The position numbers and the translations under genes were made by a program. A stretch of DNA of 36,628 bases from Pelargonium nanum. Its lineage: Eukaryota; Streptophyta; Magnoliopsida; Geraniales; Geraniaceae. The DNA lies in contig JAYMTF010000431.1 in NCBI GenBank assembly GCA_036897485.1, forward strand, positions 1 through 36,628, written 5' to 3'. Shown piece by piece: positions 21,601-32,300 of this stretch; position 1 is the first letter of the stretch, and each line of letters begins with the position of its first letter. The notes below the pieces were generated by a model that made no database searches, had not been told where the DNA came from, and saw nothing but the letters and a program-made list of their open reading frames with translations.

Positions 21601-22429
21601 TTGTTTAATTTAAAGTTAATTATAGTTAACTAATCAAACAATGCTTTGGTGTTGTTGGTTGCTTTTTCTTTTGTTTCAACCAATTACCATTTTCACAAAG
21701 CACAATGAAATCTTAGCTTTCTGATCAACCTCCAACTTTCTCCCGGAAAGGGAAGCAAATTTCGTAAAAAATAATCCCTACTTTTTGACTTTCGATGAAA
21801 AAAAATCGCTAAACCCACCCACTATAAACTAATCTACGTTACTTTATTCGCATTGTTTATTGCAAAAGTATAGATTTTCTTAAAAAATCCGACATAACCA
21901 CAAAGATACATATATAACATTAGTGATTAGACGCGTGTTTAGCAAATAATCAATCAAATCATAGAGGAGTCATGAGTTGTCCCATTTATCAAAATACGGA
22001 GAAATACATACAAGTCTATAACATGCACACAATTATATATACATATTTGTATATATGATGATCTGTAAAGTATTAAATTGTACTAGAAGAAGTATCTAAT
22101 AGTGTTGGTACAGATACAAAGTGAAAACACATGATTCTTGAATTGCTTGGTCACTAGGGCCTTTCTGCAAGGTCCATTTCTATTTTGATTCAGTACAGCA
22201 AAAACTGGTAGCTAGCTTTAAATAATGAACAATCAACAACATATGCATGCAAGATCCTGTTATGTAAATGCGAAAAAGCTACATTGTTTTTTTCTTATAA
22301 TTAACAAACTAGCCGATGAAGCACAGACTCTAAGATCCGATCTCCAAACCTAAAGATACAAAAAGATGATTTGTATATATTACCTAAGCTGAGTAAAGAA
22401 AACCCTAATTATATGCTTCTGCAAGGTTG

Positions 22430-22453
22430 TATATATATATATATATATATATA
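22430..22453. repeat. (AT)n microsatellite
   Basis: About 12 uninterrupted AT units; self-complementary and probably length-variable. Confidence 0.85.
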
Positions 22454-22660
22454 CACATTATTGAAGATATGTATGTATAGACTATAGTTTTGATTCCAAA
22501 TATCATAAAAGCCTTTACCTACCTAGCTAGCTACTACTTTCTTTTGTGGTCCATCTACATTTTGTTCGTCACATTTACAATATTACAGCTAGCGACCTGC
22601 ACAAAAGGTTCACAATGTTATTGTGACAATTATATATATAGCCCCGATCTATACATATAT

Positions 22661-22772
22661 ATACAAACTTTTTACAAAAAATTCAGAGAAATCAAAATGC
22701 TACTATATATATAGATACAAAGTTTTTATGACCTTACAAAAAAATACAGAGAAATTAAAATGCTACTATATC
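22661..22772. repeat. Imperfect tandem duplication, two units of about 50-58 bp
   Basis: Unit 1 (22661-22710) and unit 2 (22715-22772) both start ATACAAA(C/G)TTTTTA and both end with a CAGAGAAAT(C/T)AAAATGC core followed by TACTATAT. Unit 2 has an extra TGACCT-containing segment of about 8 bp. The similarity indicates local duplication followed by small indels. Confidence 0.75.
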
Positions 22773-23135
22773 TACATGACAGGTACATAACCAAGCTCAC
22801 ACTAATATATGTATGTATATGTGAATATATATTTAAAACAATCTGTGTAGAAGGTAATGCATATATTTAAAAATGACTGATAATTCCAGTGGTTGTGTGC
22901 ATATATAATGAGTAAATGGAATATGAGCCAAATAATTTTTGGCTTAGTCTAAGCCAAGCCAATGAGGTGATGACACCTCATTACAATATTAGTGTATGTA
23001 TATATATATATAGATAGATATATTTTTCAGAATACATAATTCTAAACAATCCAAAACAAAAACATCTATCAGAGTAGATCAATGGATCTAAAGAAAAGAA
23101 AAACAATCACGATACTGATATATATATATAATTGG

Positions 23136-23202
23136 AGCTTTGAACCTGTCTTTTTTTTATCAGTAAACGTAACATCTGAGGCTCGAAAGCTTTGAACCTG
23201 TC
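23136..23202 (-). mobile_element. 37-bp 5'-truncated SINE with 15-bp target-site duplication
   Basis: AGCTTTGAACCTGTC occurs at 23136-23150 and 23188-23202 and flanks 37 bp (23151-23187). On the minus strand the insert begins TTCGAGCCTCAGATG, passes through ACTGATAAA and ends in a poly-A run against the duplication, as expected for a 5'-truncated retroposed SINE tail. It resembles the SINE tail at 8518-8563. The inner duplication copy reaches into the base of the MIR396a hairpin (23198-23202). The duplication is seen directly; the SINE origin is inferred from the poly-A and the shared tail. Confidence 0.75.
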
Positions 23203-23311
23203 AGTATCTTCCCACAGCTTTATTGAACCGCCGGAGACCATAAAGAAGCAGAGCTTTTGGAAGAGCTCGTCTCTGGTTGTCGCAGTTCAAGAAAGCTGTG
23301 GAAGAATACAG
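23198..23311 (-). ncRNA. MIR396a: MIR396a microRNA precursor
   Basis: Read on the minus strand, the 5' arm at 23303-23283 is a 21-nt match, from memory, to plant miR396a (begins TTCCACAGCTTTCTTG and ends AACTG). The 3' arm at 23228-23208 (begins GTTCAATAAAGC, ends GGGAAG) matches the canonical miR396a-3p, and the arms pair along their full length with an outer CTGTATT/AGTATCTG-type extension. The plus-strand reading would put the star sequence first, so minus is the transcribed strand. Like miR396b it targets GRF mRNAs. It faces MIR396b: the two genes converge on the 18-23 kb interval. A TATA box lies about 120 bp upstream. Confidence 0.97.
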
Positions 23312-23433
23312 AGAGACTCATTTAATTTTTGTGTTTCTTGCGATGAAACCCTAACAGTAACAGTGGAAGAGAAAAGAGAAGGAGAAGAAGATGTGTGTAG
23401 TAGGTTTATAGAGGAGTGGGGGAGATGGGACTT

Positions 23434-23442
23434 GTATTTATA
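23434..23442 (-). promoter_or_regulatory. TATA box of MIR396a
   Basis: On the minus strand TATAAATAC lies about 125 bp before the hairpin, predicting a start near 23405 and a short leader. A second, weaker TATAAAC-like site is at 23404-23410. Confidence 0.5.
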
Positions 23443-24099
23443 ATATCAAATTTGTGTTGTAGTACATGAAATTAATTATTTTTATTTATTTATTTTTACC
23501 ACCAATCCCAAGAAGAATATTGGACCTCCTCTTCCAGTTCTCCACTTTTTTCCACCTATAAATTCAAGACACCACTACGTGTGAGTTTTTAAATAATAAA
23601 TTAATAATGTTTTCTTCGGTGGACACATGCATATAAAAATATTAAAAATGCACTTAATTGAATAAAATAATGGTAATTAGCCATAAAGCTTCGTGCGGCT
23701 CTGATGCAACCTGCCGGATCTAACGGTGACCCTAACCCTAGTTGGGGCACACCAGTGGGCCCTTACCTCGTATCTGTCCCATACATATGTACGTGCTCAA
23801 CTATACATTTTACACATCACCATCTTCACGCGCTTTTCTTCTACACGTAAATGTCTCAACACCTCCTCTAATTTATACTAGTAAATACATACCATCGCCG
23901 TTTTAATGACTGATTTTTTCAAAGTAAACTAAAGGTATCGATTTGAGTTTTCGTGAATTGGGATTCAGATTGTCGATTTTAGAATAGATTGTACTTTATG
24001 ATGCACATAATAAAGAAATATTGTTTTCAAATGTAAAAGCTAATAATGTATTACTTCAAATCAAACAATAACAAAAAGAATATAAAATTATGGACTTCA
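23443..24099. other. Upstream region of MIR396a
   Basis: Promoter side of MIR396a. It contains a telo-box AACCCTA (23734-23740) and a site II TGGGCC (23756-23761) only 15 bp apart, about 300 bp upstream of the TATA box; this pair is typical of promoters active in dividing cells. No gene is visible. Confidence 0.4.
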
Positions 24100-24440
24100 A
24101 AATCAACATATCCAGAAAAGTCTGACAAAGACACCGAAAGTCTAACTAACTTGTGAGTCACTCCGTTCGCATATCAACCCGAAAATAAAAAATTGTCACT
24201 ACCAAACTTAGCCACAATAGCTAAAGCATCTTGAATAATCAAAATCGAAAGCAATGGAATACTCTCCATCAACCTGAATAACCAAGTTAATGGCATTGAA
24301 ATCCACCCCTACAAACTGAAGAACACGTACAACTGACAATAATTGCACTTGGAGTTCAAGATAAATACATAGAGAGTTCTGTACACCATCCTTTGCCACC
24401 ATCAAATCTACCGTATGATTCGCCAACAAAGCTAAATGTG
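24100..24440 (-). pseudogene. Decayed RNase H-like (RVT_3) fragment
   Basis: The minus strand from 24429 reads VLQFVGVDFNAINLVIQVDG, resembling the core of the plant LINE-type RNase H domain with its acidic residue, but the frame is interrupted. A shifted frame then gives LIIQDALAIVAKFGSDNFLF and, after a stop, YANGVTHKL, which parallels the family order x-I-I-x-D-x-L, F-x-F and A-N-x-V-A-H-x-L. At least one frameshift and one stop are needed, so it is dead. It could be a LINE relic or a pseudogene of a domesticated RVT_3 gene. Confidence 0.5.
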
Positions 24441-27400
24441 ATTTTTTTTGGTAGAATAATATTTATCTTAAAAGTTGATAATGAGAAAGCAAAGCAGATT
24501 TGATATTTGATGTGTTGTTATTAACTTATATGGAAAACCTTTGAGCAGCAAATAATAATGGTGCCCCAACCTCCCTACATTTTATATTGGTGCTAATGCC
24601 ATTACACAATAATATACTTTGTCATTAAGCCCAACATCTTTTAGTGGTGCATAAAAGAGGTTTTTGAATTTTGAATCTCCCAATCACCACACCAACCATT
24701 ACTAAAACCTTATCAATCAAACTCCATATATATATTTACTGGGTGATGGATGGTTCATGATTGAGAAGGCGCGTGAGACCCACGTCAAGTGTGTGAAGGT
24801 GGGATTGAAAGAGAGAGAGAGTAATGAAAGATAAAAGCAAGAGATTAATTAAAGAAAGAGGGTCCTAAACAAACGGGGTTCACATGGAGGCATGTGAAGG
24901 AGGTGACCCACCAAACCGCACCAGTCCACACCGTAGAGAAAGGAGCGTGACGTACAAGCCACAACGCAAGAGAGTGAGCGAGTGAGTGACAGTACAGCCC
25001 GTATTTTGCGGGACGGACGTTGTGCTGTCGGGTGGGTTGTATTTGTATGTACTAAACACACACATGAGTTTAATTATTTTTATTTATTTTTAATTAAATT
25101 ACAGCTATAAAAAAGAATGGGAAGACACAGACACTCTGTAATGATGGTGGCTTCACGTTTTCGGATTGGAAGCCATCCCTTTGTTTTTTGTTTTTTTTTT
25201 CTTTTTCAATTCATTTCTCTCATTTTCTTGTCTGGTTTTATTTTGATTTTTGATATTTTTCTTTTATTTTAACCTTATTTTCCATGTGTATGGATGTGTT
25301 TTCTCTCGTAATTTTCTCAGTTTGGTGCATGGAATCTTTGTGATACCTTAACTTTGAATTACAAACATTTTGAGCAACGTAAAAATATGTGTACTTCCTA
25401 TATATCTTAAAATAAGTATTTTAATTATCAATTTAAATATAAAAAAAATAATAAGTTAGTTGGCTATATTTTAATCTTGTTTTCTCGTAAACGTCGGTTG
25501 TCACAAACGTAAAAAATACTAACTAACTTATTATAAGAATATTGTCAAAAAAATTTACGTTGTATGACTAATTCTTTAAAAAAAGAATAGTATACTTACT
25601 TGGAGATAAAAATATAAGAGGAATAGAACTTCTATTTTGAGGTGAATGGAATATAATCGAATCAGCTGAAAAACTCAAACTTTTTATTCAATTGTGGTTT
25701 GTAGAAAAATTGCTAAATTCACTTAAAGTTATCAAAAATAAAGACAAAAATTATACTTTATAAATACATTGTATTAATATATTTTGTTTATTTTAGTGCT
25801 GGCTAGCTAGTATTTGTAGTAATGGTATAGGTCTCCAAATATAAACTTTTCTCTCCTTCTCTATGCTGAAGCTTCCAAGCCGTTGGTGTTAAATTTTGGT
25901 GCTTCCAAATAGGATGAAAATATAAAGTAAAATAAAAAGAATTATAGGTAATTAATTAGATATTAAAATAAGGATTAAAAGTAAAACTTGGGATGGGAGC
26001 ATCCCTAGAATTACAAGTTTAAGTGAATCAAAATGAATATTTATGGAGGCAAATGCATAGAAATGCATGTTCTCTTTTGTCACTATATCACTGACTCCAC
26101 GTCCTACACCTACAGACATGCCCGACACCATTTCAAGTCATTTTTGTCCATTTGATTTAACCCACCACTTTGTCTTTCCCACTCAATTTACACTTCAATC
26201 CCTTCTACAAATCTTGTTCCTAACATTTTCCTCGTTATTCATCACTTTTCTCGTACCTTTTTTTTTTATATATATTTTAATGTGATAAACTATGTGGAGT
26301 TTTCAACTCTTTGCCAGTTGTTTGAGATCGTTAAAAGAGTGGACATATTCCACAAAATAAGTGAATTTGATAAGATGTAGTAGTACGAGAGTGAGCAACT
26401 AATAGTTAAGACATCTCATCAAATTTAATAAGATTACGCCACATATGTCTTATAATCGTATTGTATGTGTTTGTGTTGACCTTTTGAAACACGTACGCAC
26501 GATACGATAATACAGTTAAAATTAAAATAATATGTTAAGTCATAACATTGGGTTACTAGTTTTTTGGTCTTTTCTCCATTTCTCATGTTCAATTTGTTTT
26601 CATCTTGTCTCGTCTTTTACTTACAAATCTATACTTATCATCCTAATATACTTTGCATAAGGTAAGATATGTATATATATAGTGAAAGTAGAAATTAAGA
26701 GTACGCAACATCGATTTCAACTCACATAATCTTTCGTAATTTCGTTAAAAAATCGGCACGAGCATAGTCAACACAATTAATAAGTGTATCGTGTTTATGT
26801 TTATACATGTAACATGTATTTGACTTCTAACACAACACGTTATGCTTATAAAAAACACAACACATTAACTTATGTGGAGCTCTAAAATATTTTACACATT
26901 CATTGACATAAGTATTGATGGATAATTATTGATATGTTACTTTGGTAAATTCATAATTCCTTGTATGAATTTTATTGCTCTCCTACAAAATGGTGTGGCT
27001 AATTAATTATCTATATTGTATTGGAAATATGAATATTGGTATGATCACGATCGAGGTGCATGGAGTTGAGTGAATCATCACACCAAATTTTAGCGACCAA
27101 ACAGAAAAGTTAAAAGTGGTTGCTTTTTAACAAACACCATAGATTTAATTATCTATGTAATTAATTCTCTACTAATTAAGATTATTTCATGCTCATAAAG
27201 TATAGTTAGGCTTGAAAAACAACTAGACAACATTTAAATTATAAATTTTAAAATGGAAATAAGAAAACATAATGGGATCAATATTTTAGAACCATATTGA
27301 TGATCAAATTAATAAATCATAATCTTTTGGGTTGCTGTTTTGAGGTGTTTGATTGTAACCAAATATGAAACCCATGTTGCTGTAGATGACAGGTCCTTGT

Positions 27401-28336
27401 CAAGGACAGAGTGCCACGTCAACGTCCCAAAAACATTCCAAAATATTGGTGGTTCCTTTTCCTTTGGGTCACTCTATTATGTTGTTCTCTACTTTTATAT
27501 ATAACTTAACCCCCAAATTAAAGAGATGAGCTTGCTTGCCTCATTCTATATCCCACTTGAAACCCATCACTTTCTCTATTTACTTATTTAGCTAACACCA
27601 ACAAAAACTTGTTGAGATCACCACAAAAAGTGTTTGATGCATGACTCACCAAACCATTAAACCTTGCTTTGTCCACACTTTAAATCCTATATATATTTCC
27701 AATGGAACAAACATTAGATCATGCATTACACCAAGTCCTAGCATATGAACTCACCTTGTTGTCATATTAGATGTTAATGGCTGAAATTCAATTAGGACTA
27801 TGAAAGCTCAACAAGTCCCGAATTTGCACACATACTCTCGAACCTAATTCGAATGTGTCTACTTTTGATTGAGTTCCAGTCGTTAAATTTATATATAGTT
27901 GAGACTTACAATCCATGTAAGAAAATACTAAAAAAACGGTCAACTCTAACTAATTTTTTAACACGCTTATTTTGAGATCTATATGAAATATTAGTTTTGA
28001 GACAATGGATTTGGAGACACTCCAAAATATAATTTTTTAAAAAGAAAAATATGAATATTGGTTAGGGTTAATAAATCAAATTCCCTTAATTCCAAATTGG
28101 TGTCATTTTTCTTAATTTTGTAAAAATTATGAATTAACTATATAGGGTTGAACTCTTCTCTTTGAATCATGTTCAAGTGAAACTGAGTATTATTATTGGT
28201 CCTTGATTGGAAGACATAAAGTGATTCTAAAATTTAGGCTTTAGAATGATTGAGTTGGGCCAACTATATAATAAGTATCAAGTGAAGACAGACAGATAAT
28301 ACATAATTTGGGCATCAAATTTTGTATGAATCTACA
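24441..28336. other. Intergenic, AT-rich, no gene recognised
   Basis: About 3.9 kb. A locally GC-richer patch at 24760-25040 contains a short hairpin (24988-25029). A perfect 15-bp palindrome lies at 27393-27407, followed by a TATATATAA near 27497 that could be a promoter, but no reading frame of note follows. Nothing else is supported. Confidence 0.4.
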
Positions 28337-28482
28337 GTGTTCATCACATGAGTAGTACCAACTGCCTTTTTTCATGAAGTGGACCTTGTTGAAGATGGGA
28401 TAAGAGGGCTTCATTGATTTGTTAAGAGTGTACAACATGATAAGCCATGTACTACATAATTTGATACTCTTGTGATGAACAC
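28337..28482. repeat. Fold-back with imperfect arms
   Basis: GTGTTCATCACATGAGTA (28337-28354) is complementary at 17 of 18 positions to 28465-28482. A second block inside, TAGTAC, TCATG and a GT-AC segment, can also pair with bulges, so the structure is a long imperfect hairpin. It matches no miRNA family I know and shows no clear target-site duplication. It may be a decayed MITE or a young hairpin locus. Confidence 0.5.
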
Positions 28483-28524
28483 TAACACGACACAAAAAAA
28501 TATGATGTTTTTCAGTTGTAAAAG

Positions 28525-29095
28525 ACTCAGTTTGATCTATGAACATTCATGTTTTGATCCAATTTGATCTCTAACTCTTTTTAACAAAAAATAGTCTATG
28601 AACTTTCAAATATTGATTCAAAATTATCATTGCCCTTAGAGCTTATATTAGCTTTGCGCACGGGCTTGCGTTTATCTTGGGCAGAAGGCCATCGGAAGGT
28701 GGTTGCTGTTGTGGACTCGACTGCAATACTCCAACGAGTAACAGGGTCGGGTGATGCCAACTGACGATGAGGATATTCACGAGTTAATAATGGCCCGAGA
28801 TTGGTAGGTTAGAATCCGTCATGGTTATCGGGAAGGGAACATGGTGGCTGACAGGCTTGCAACTATGAGGGAGCTGAGGTTGCGGATTGGACAGTATTCC
28901 ATACCATGCCAGAGTTTGTTGCGGAGCTGGTTCGGGAGGATGCGAGCAGGGTCTCGCCAAGCAGATTATAGTTGGTGTTGGCTAGTTTTTGTTCTTGCTA
29001 TCCTTTGTTCACCAAAAAATAAGTAATACAGGAACCAAATTGGATCAATATATAAACTTTCAGAGACAAAATTTTACGGATCAATTTGAGTCGAA
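28525..29095 (+). pseudogene. LINE 3'-end (RNase H) fragment between inverted arms
   Basis: On the plus strand 28790-29026 reads, across frameshifts, RIRHGYREGN then MVADRLA, the signature near the end of plant LINE RNase H domains, followed in another frame by LVREDASRVSPSRL, resembling the LINE C terminus, and a stop. The relic is flanked by inverted arms: CAAATTGGATCAA at about 29038-29050 is complementary to sequence at about 28557-28570, and GATCAATTTGAGTC (about 29078-29091) pairs with 28525-28538 at 12 of 14 positions. Several frame breaks make it non-functional. The arms may belong to a separate repeat into which the LINE piece was placed. Confidence 0.6.
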
Positions 29096-29240
29096 AAATT
29101 CAGAATCAAATTTGGTCGAAACACGAGATTCAAAAACCAAATTGGATATTTTACTATTAACAAAAACAACAGACAGACGTAACCTTGTAGCCAAACGGAC
29201 CAATAATTTGTCTCGATACCCGCCTTACATACCAGATTAT

Positions 29241-29291
29241 GGCGCGAAAATTGAACCCAATACAGCACCATAGTCCAAAGAGTTAGGGTTT
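29241..29291 (+). promoter_or_regulatory. E2F site and telo-box upstream of the Rif1-like gene
   Basis: GGCGCGAAA (29241-29249; reverse complement TTTCGCGCC) fits the E2F consensus, and TTAGGGTTT (29283-29291) is a telo-box in reverse orientation. Both lie 60-110 bp before the start codon. This pair is typical of plant genes expressed at the G1/S transition, which agrees with a replication-linked protein. Motifs are seen; activity is inferred. Confidence 0.6.
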
Positions 29292-29352
29292 CTGTCCTAA
29301 AATCACACTTTCGTATCACTCTTTTCTCCAAAACCCCTATTTCGCTCCAACA

Positions 29353-32300
29353 ATGTCCCAAATTGCATCCGATCAGCTTGAAGAAATCAAAACCCTAATA
29401 TCTTCAAGTACTAATTCAAGCAAATCTTGTGCTTACTCAACGTTGCTAAATCTCCAAGAACAATCGACCGAAGACCACTTTTCAATTCAAATCCTAGCTG
29501 CAAATTCAAGAAAATTTCTTTCTCACGCTGTTGCAGACATCGCCAATGATGATGAAGAAATGTAAGCGTTAATTTTAGTCTCCTAACTGTTTGCATTATT
29601 TTCTTCAAGTTGATATTGTTTTTTTTTGTTATTCAAATTCCAGAGCTTCCCAGGCTTTGAAGTGTTTGGGATTCATGATCTACCATCCAACCATCATTGA
29701 CTCCTTATCTGGTAATAGTGTTTCTTCTACTTTACCTTGTTATATAGGAGCATATGTAGGAGCAAAAGAAGTTATTTCATTTATGTTTGTGTGGTTGTTG
29801 CAGTTGATGATGGTAGTTTGGTTATTGCGTCTCTAGCTAAACTAATTATAAATACAAAGATAAAGGTAATTATTTGGATAATTTTTTTTAAAGGTTCAAT
29901 GGAGTTATTATTAAAATATTTTGACTTGCTACTATTTGATAAACACAGTCAATTTGTAATTTGGGAGTTTGGTGCATATCAATCCAACAGTTAAATGCAT
30001 CATATCTGGCTGCCGATTTCCATTCTTTATTGACAGCAGTTGTGCATGCCCTCGATAACCCTAATGGATCTTTGTCAACAACATTTGAGGCTATGCAGGT
30101 AAGAGGTCTGATCGATAGGTATCAATTTTTTCGCTTATAATTGGGGTTCCCTTAACTGCTAAAATCAATGTTAAATTCACTTTTTTGTAACATACTTAGA
30201 TTTGTCTTTTGGTGATGTACGTGTTATCACCTCCAGCAGAGTTTGTGATTGAGAGATTTGGCAACATTGTATCTTGACATGAGTAGACATTTTCTACTAA
30301 TGGCCCAAGAATGCGTTGTGGCATATTCCTGATTGCTAGAGTTTGGTTAGTTTTGATTGTACTTATGATGGGGAATGATGTCCTGTATTTGATTTATTTC
30401 TGAATATAGTCATCAATTTTCTTTATGCACTGTGCTTACTTAGACTAAGATTCTTGATGATGTTTTGAAAAAGCAACCAGATATAAGAAGACCAATCTTG
30501 AACTTTCTTATTGATGCACATTTACTATGTTGCATTTTTCAAATCTGAACCGGGCGTATAGTGTCAAGATAGTCTGACTATGAATCGTGGTGGTGTTAGG
30601 GATAACATTGCAGCACACAAGCTTCTCAGTTTTTTTTTTGGCGGGACATTGCTAAATGTAGCCGGCAGACCTGAATACGTGATGTGTAGATCTCTTGATT
30701 AAATTATAATCGATGGATGTTCTCATAATTTGAAAAACTATGTAACCCTTACTGCGCTCGTCTAACTGATGTAGATTAATGATGGATCTTTCTCATTTTA
30801 CTCCTATTCTCCACAATTTAGCAGAAGTGCTCCTTTCATGTATAGATCAGTTATGTTTTTGTCATCCAAAGCATGTTTTATGTTGATAAATGATACAATA
30901 AATATTTGACAACTAGGCTTGTCTTTCCTATTTAACAGTTTTAGTGCAATTGTTGCAGGCTGTGATGAAGCTAGCATCTCAAGTTAGTGAGAAGATGAGA
31001 GACTCGTCAAATATATGGGCCCCTCCTATATACAGGAGATTGCTAAGCCTTGACAAAAGGGAGAAAGATATGTCAGAAAGATGTCTGTTAAAGATGAAGC
31101 CTATAATGTTTCCTCCTCTTCTAACCCTCTCTAAGGTATTAACAAGGTTTCTATCGTTCTTTATATCTATTTAGGTTCACCAATTTTCTCTTGTTATTTC
31201 TAGAGGAGAATTTGATTTGAATAGCTGCATTCATAGCATGAGGTGCTTACTTGTAGCAAGTGCAAGGGTCCAACCTAGGACCTGTTCTTTGCTGTTATTA
31301 CCCCTTTATGGCCTGAGCCAAGGCTCTCTACACTTGGACCTGTTTAGTCATTATGTTCAAGGAGGAAGGATAGGAGAAAATTAGAATCTAAGAAGTTGTA
31401 TATTGTTTACATAGGAACATTTTGTAGGGGTGATTTATGCCAAATTTGTCCATTACAATTAAAAAAGAATAGGAAACACACTTGAACCCTAGTTGAATTC
31501 TGATGAATCTTTTAAACTAACAGCATTTTTTCCATAAATGGATTTAGAAGACCTAAAACAGCACTTCTTGTAGTAGACCTTGCACATCAACAACATCTAC
31601 AAAAATTTAGGATGATCTCATAACACCCCTGAATTTCTATGATGAATAGGGCCTCCTTTAAACTGTTAAATTTACTCTGTTTTTCTTTCCATAGATTCTC
31701 CCTTTTATAAGAGCCTTAGTTCAATCTTCATAGTATAAGAGACACCTGAAAAGTATGTGACACTGCTTGTATGCTGTTTGGTAATTACAAGTCCACTGAT
31801 ATGCTATTTTGAACAGACAATCATTGTGGATATGAAGCGAAAATTGCTCACTGGGATGAAGGAACTGCTTGACCTTGGCAGGAAAGTACAATCTGTGCAA
31901 GCATGGGGATGGTTTATCCGCTTGCTAGGATCTCATGGTATGAAGGACAGGCATTTAGTTAATGATATGTTGAAAGTTCTTGAGAAGACATTTACAGATC
32001 ATGATCCACAAGTCCAGATTGCTTCATTGGTATCCCTAACCTATACTTAAGCCTTCATTATATGTCACCATTTTTTACTTATTTTGAAATTTCCCCAAAG
32101 AATAGCTAGGTTGTGTTTCGGGATACTTTCAAACTAGTCCAACTTGAATTGTTTGGGATGATCAATCTCTTCCTTAATCATCGCCTTGATTGTTCTATTT
32201 CATCAAACGTCATTAACTGTTAATGTAACACATATATATTGTTACTCTCCTAAATCATATATCAACCATTGAGTGGGCTTGTAGAGCTAGGATAGACCTA

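Larger units (their letters stand above)
18312..23135. other. Interval between the two MIR396 genes
   Basis: About 4.8 kb of AT-rich DNA with (CT)n at 18592-18613, (AT)n tracts near 21065-21100 and 22430-22453, and an imperfect tandem duplication at 22661-22772. Both MIR396 genes transcribe into it. On the minus strand a TTTCTCTTTCAG sequence near 20975-20986 looks like a splice acceptor for a downstream MIR396a exon. No protein-coding gene is recognisable. Confidence 0.4.

Noticed and set aside
23192-23443. 83-codon plus-strand frame over MIR396a
   Set aside because: It is the antisense of the miRNA hairpin and its promoter; it has no protein similarity.
28241-28546. 101-codon minus-strand frame
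   Set aside because: It lies across the fold-back at 28337-28482 and has no family resemblance.
30449-30462. Resemblance to the miR172 sequence in Rif1-like intron 4
   Set aside because: Only about 13 of 14 positions agree with part of miR172 and no complementary arm is present nearby.
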